This document shows, piece after piece, positions 14,874-15,781 of a stretch of 15,781 nucleotides of DNA. Each line of letters begins with the position of its first letter. Position 1 is the stretch's first letter. A program made the position numbers and the translations under genes. Where the stretch lies: positions 1 to 15,781 of the forward strand of contig CANRFS010000019.1 in assembly GCA_947629965.1 (NCBI GenBank). The letters are read 5' to 3'. The notes under the pieces are model-generated. The model worked only from the letters and a program-made list of their open reading frames with translations, was not told the origin of the DNA and did no database searches. This DNA is from an uncultured Clostridia bacterium. GTDB taxonomy: Bacteria; Bacillota; Clostridia; TANB77; CAG-508.

Positions 14874-14914
14874 GTCCTATTAGGCATTTTGTAGAAAAGA
14901 ATATTACTTAGGAC
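14874..14914 (+). promoter_or_regulatory. Possible leader stem-loop before the final gene
   Basis: GTCCTA (14874-14879) can pair with TAGGAC (14909-14914), closing a loop of 29 bases immediately before the Shine-Dalgarno AAAGGAGGGG (14916-14925). The stem is short, so this is only a possibility. Confidence 0.3.
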
Positions 14915-14933
14915 AAAAGGAGGGGAGTTTACG

Positions 14934-15781
14934 ATGCTTTTTTTCCATAAACCGGGCATAGTAAACGTAAAAATGATAATTACAGAAGAAAAGATTTTAT
15001 CGAATATTGATAAAGTGCAAAAAATGATAAATCCAAACAGTAAAAAGCAAATTATACAATTAGAAGATGATGCCTACTTTAAAGATTTAATTGATTCAAT
15101 AAAAACATATTTAATAGAATATCCAAAAAAGAAAAATTTCCCAGCAAGTGTCTATAAGGCAGCATATGGGTTAGTAGAATTTGCTACAAATCAGTTTGAA
15201 GAGAATACAAAGCAAATAGAAAAATTAATTAGACAAAGAGAACATAACATAGCAAAAGCTAATGAATTAAAGGAAGTATTTGAAGCAGTTCAGTCAAGTG
15301 ATAAAGAATGGAAGACTAGAGTAAAACAAATAAGCAATGTTATGTCAGAAGATATAATTGAAGCTTTAATAATAATAGGTAAATACAAAAATAAAAAACC
15401 AGAAGATTATGAAGATGCTGTAAAATTAGTAAAAGCTAGAATACAGAACCTTGAAGGAAACTTACATATTGAAATAGATATGGAAAGAATTGATGATAGA
15501 TCTAAAGCATTAAGTTATATAGGAATAGAAATAGCAGAAGCATTAAAAGGAATACCTACACCAGTAGAAGAACCTGAAAAAGTTCAAAAGGCTGAAAAAG
15601 TTCAAAAAGTAGAGAAAGTAGAAAATCTAGAAAAAGTAGAAGAAAAACCAACAGTCGAAGATACTTATATTGAAGAAACAAGATTTGAAGTTAAACCATC
15701 ATTGTGGGAAAGAATTAAAAAGAGTAAATTTGTAAGAACATTATCTTATGTATTTAAGATAAGAGTAGTGCTAGATGTTCC
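14934..15781 (+). CDS. Unknown protein with charged heptad-like repeats, 3' end outside window
   Basis: The frame is open from ATG 14934, behind AAAGGAGGGG at 14916-14925, to the end of the window (282 codons, no stop). I do not recognise it. Residues 1-210 are mostly predicted helix, rich in Lys, Glu and Ile, with no signal peptide. Residues about 214-238 contain a short repeat of EKVQKA and EKVQKVEKV type, which looks like a charged coiled-coil or hinge. A more basic segment follows (LWERIKKSKFVRTLSYVFKIRVV) that could be amphipathic or the beginning of a membrane-associated region. No in-frame CGG is present. Confidence 0.8.
   Translation, partial: MLFFHKPGIVNVKMIITEEKILSNIDKVQKMINPNSKKQIIQLEDDAYFKDLIDSIKTYLIEYPKKKNFPASVYKAAYGLVEFATNQFEENTKQIEKLIRQREHNIAKANELKEVFEAVQSSDKEWKTRVKQISNVMSEDIIEALIIIGKYKNKKPEDYEDAVKLVKARIQNLEGNLHIEIDMERIDDRSKALSYIGIEIAEALKGIPTPVEEPEKVQKAEKVQKVEKVENLEKVEEKPTVEDTYIEETRFEVKPSLWERIKKSKFVRTLSYVFKIRVVLDV

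Noticed and set aside
1..15781. tRNA or rRNA genes, insertion sequences, phage genes
   Set aside because: I saw no cloverleaf, rRNA, transposase, integrase or terminal inverted repeats. The tRNA that would explain CGG decoding is not in this window as far as I can see.

Overview
This window comes from a low-GC, endospore-forming Bacillota, most likely class Clostridia. The evidence is strongly A/T-ending codons, almost exclusively TAA stops, SpoIIP and SleB sporulation/germination hydrolases, an Asp23-AmaP-DUF2273 cassette, and formate-tetrahydrofolate ligase. I cannot name the species.

Layout, all genes on the + strand: the C-terminal part of hisS and its terminator; spoIIP; asp23-like, amaP, DUF2273, nusB, xseA, a small membrane protein, xseB and fhs, tightly packed with TAATG overlaps at nusB/xseA and xseB/fhs; sleB; a decayed copy of a pilin-like gene (about 8109-8380); a large pilin-like gene (8626-9964); yqeG; a prepilin peptidase; an M24 aminopeptidase; an AMP-forming acyl-CoA synthetase; and a partial gene of unknown function running off the end.

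The outstanding feature is genetic decoding. Six genes (spoIIP, xseA, fhs, the pilin-like gene, yqeG and the M24 peptidase) look frameshifted, but every break follows one rule. The 0-frame reaches an in-frame CGG triplet, and skipping its C, so that CGGN is read as one glycine, restores the full-length protein with the residue the family expects. I count eleven such sites (ten firm, one dependent on the pilin start codon). I find no in-frame CGG in this window that is read as an ordinary arginine codon. About 36 other CGG trinucleotides lie in the two other phases of genes and cause no break. AGG, AGA, CGA, CGT and CGC are used normally as arginine. This suggests that CGG has lost its arginine meaning in this lineage and now triggers +1 frameshifting, or is read as a glycine quadruplet CGGN, genome-wide and in essential genes.

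How the genes work together: asp23/amaP/DUF2273 form an envelope module; nusB, xseA/xseB and fhs are housekeeping transcription, DNA-repair and one-carbon genes; spoIIP and sleB serve sporulation and germination. The pilin-like gene lies about 0.85 kb upstream of the prepilin peptidase that could process it. Several hairpins abut or overlap promoters and Shine-Dalgarno sites.
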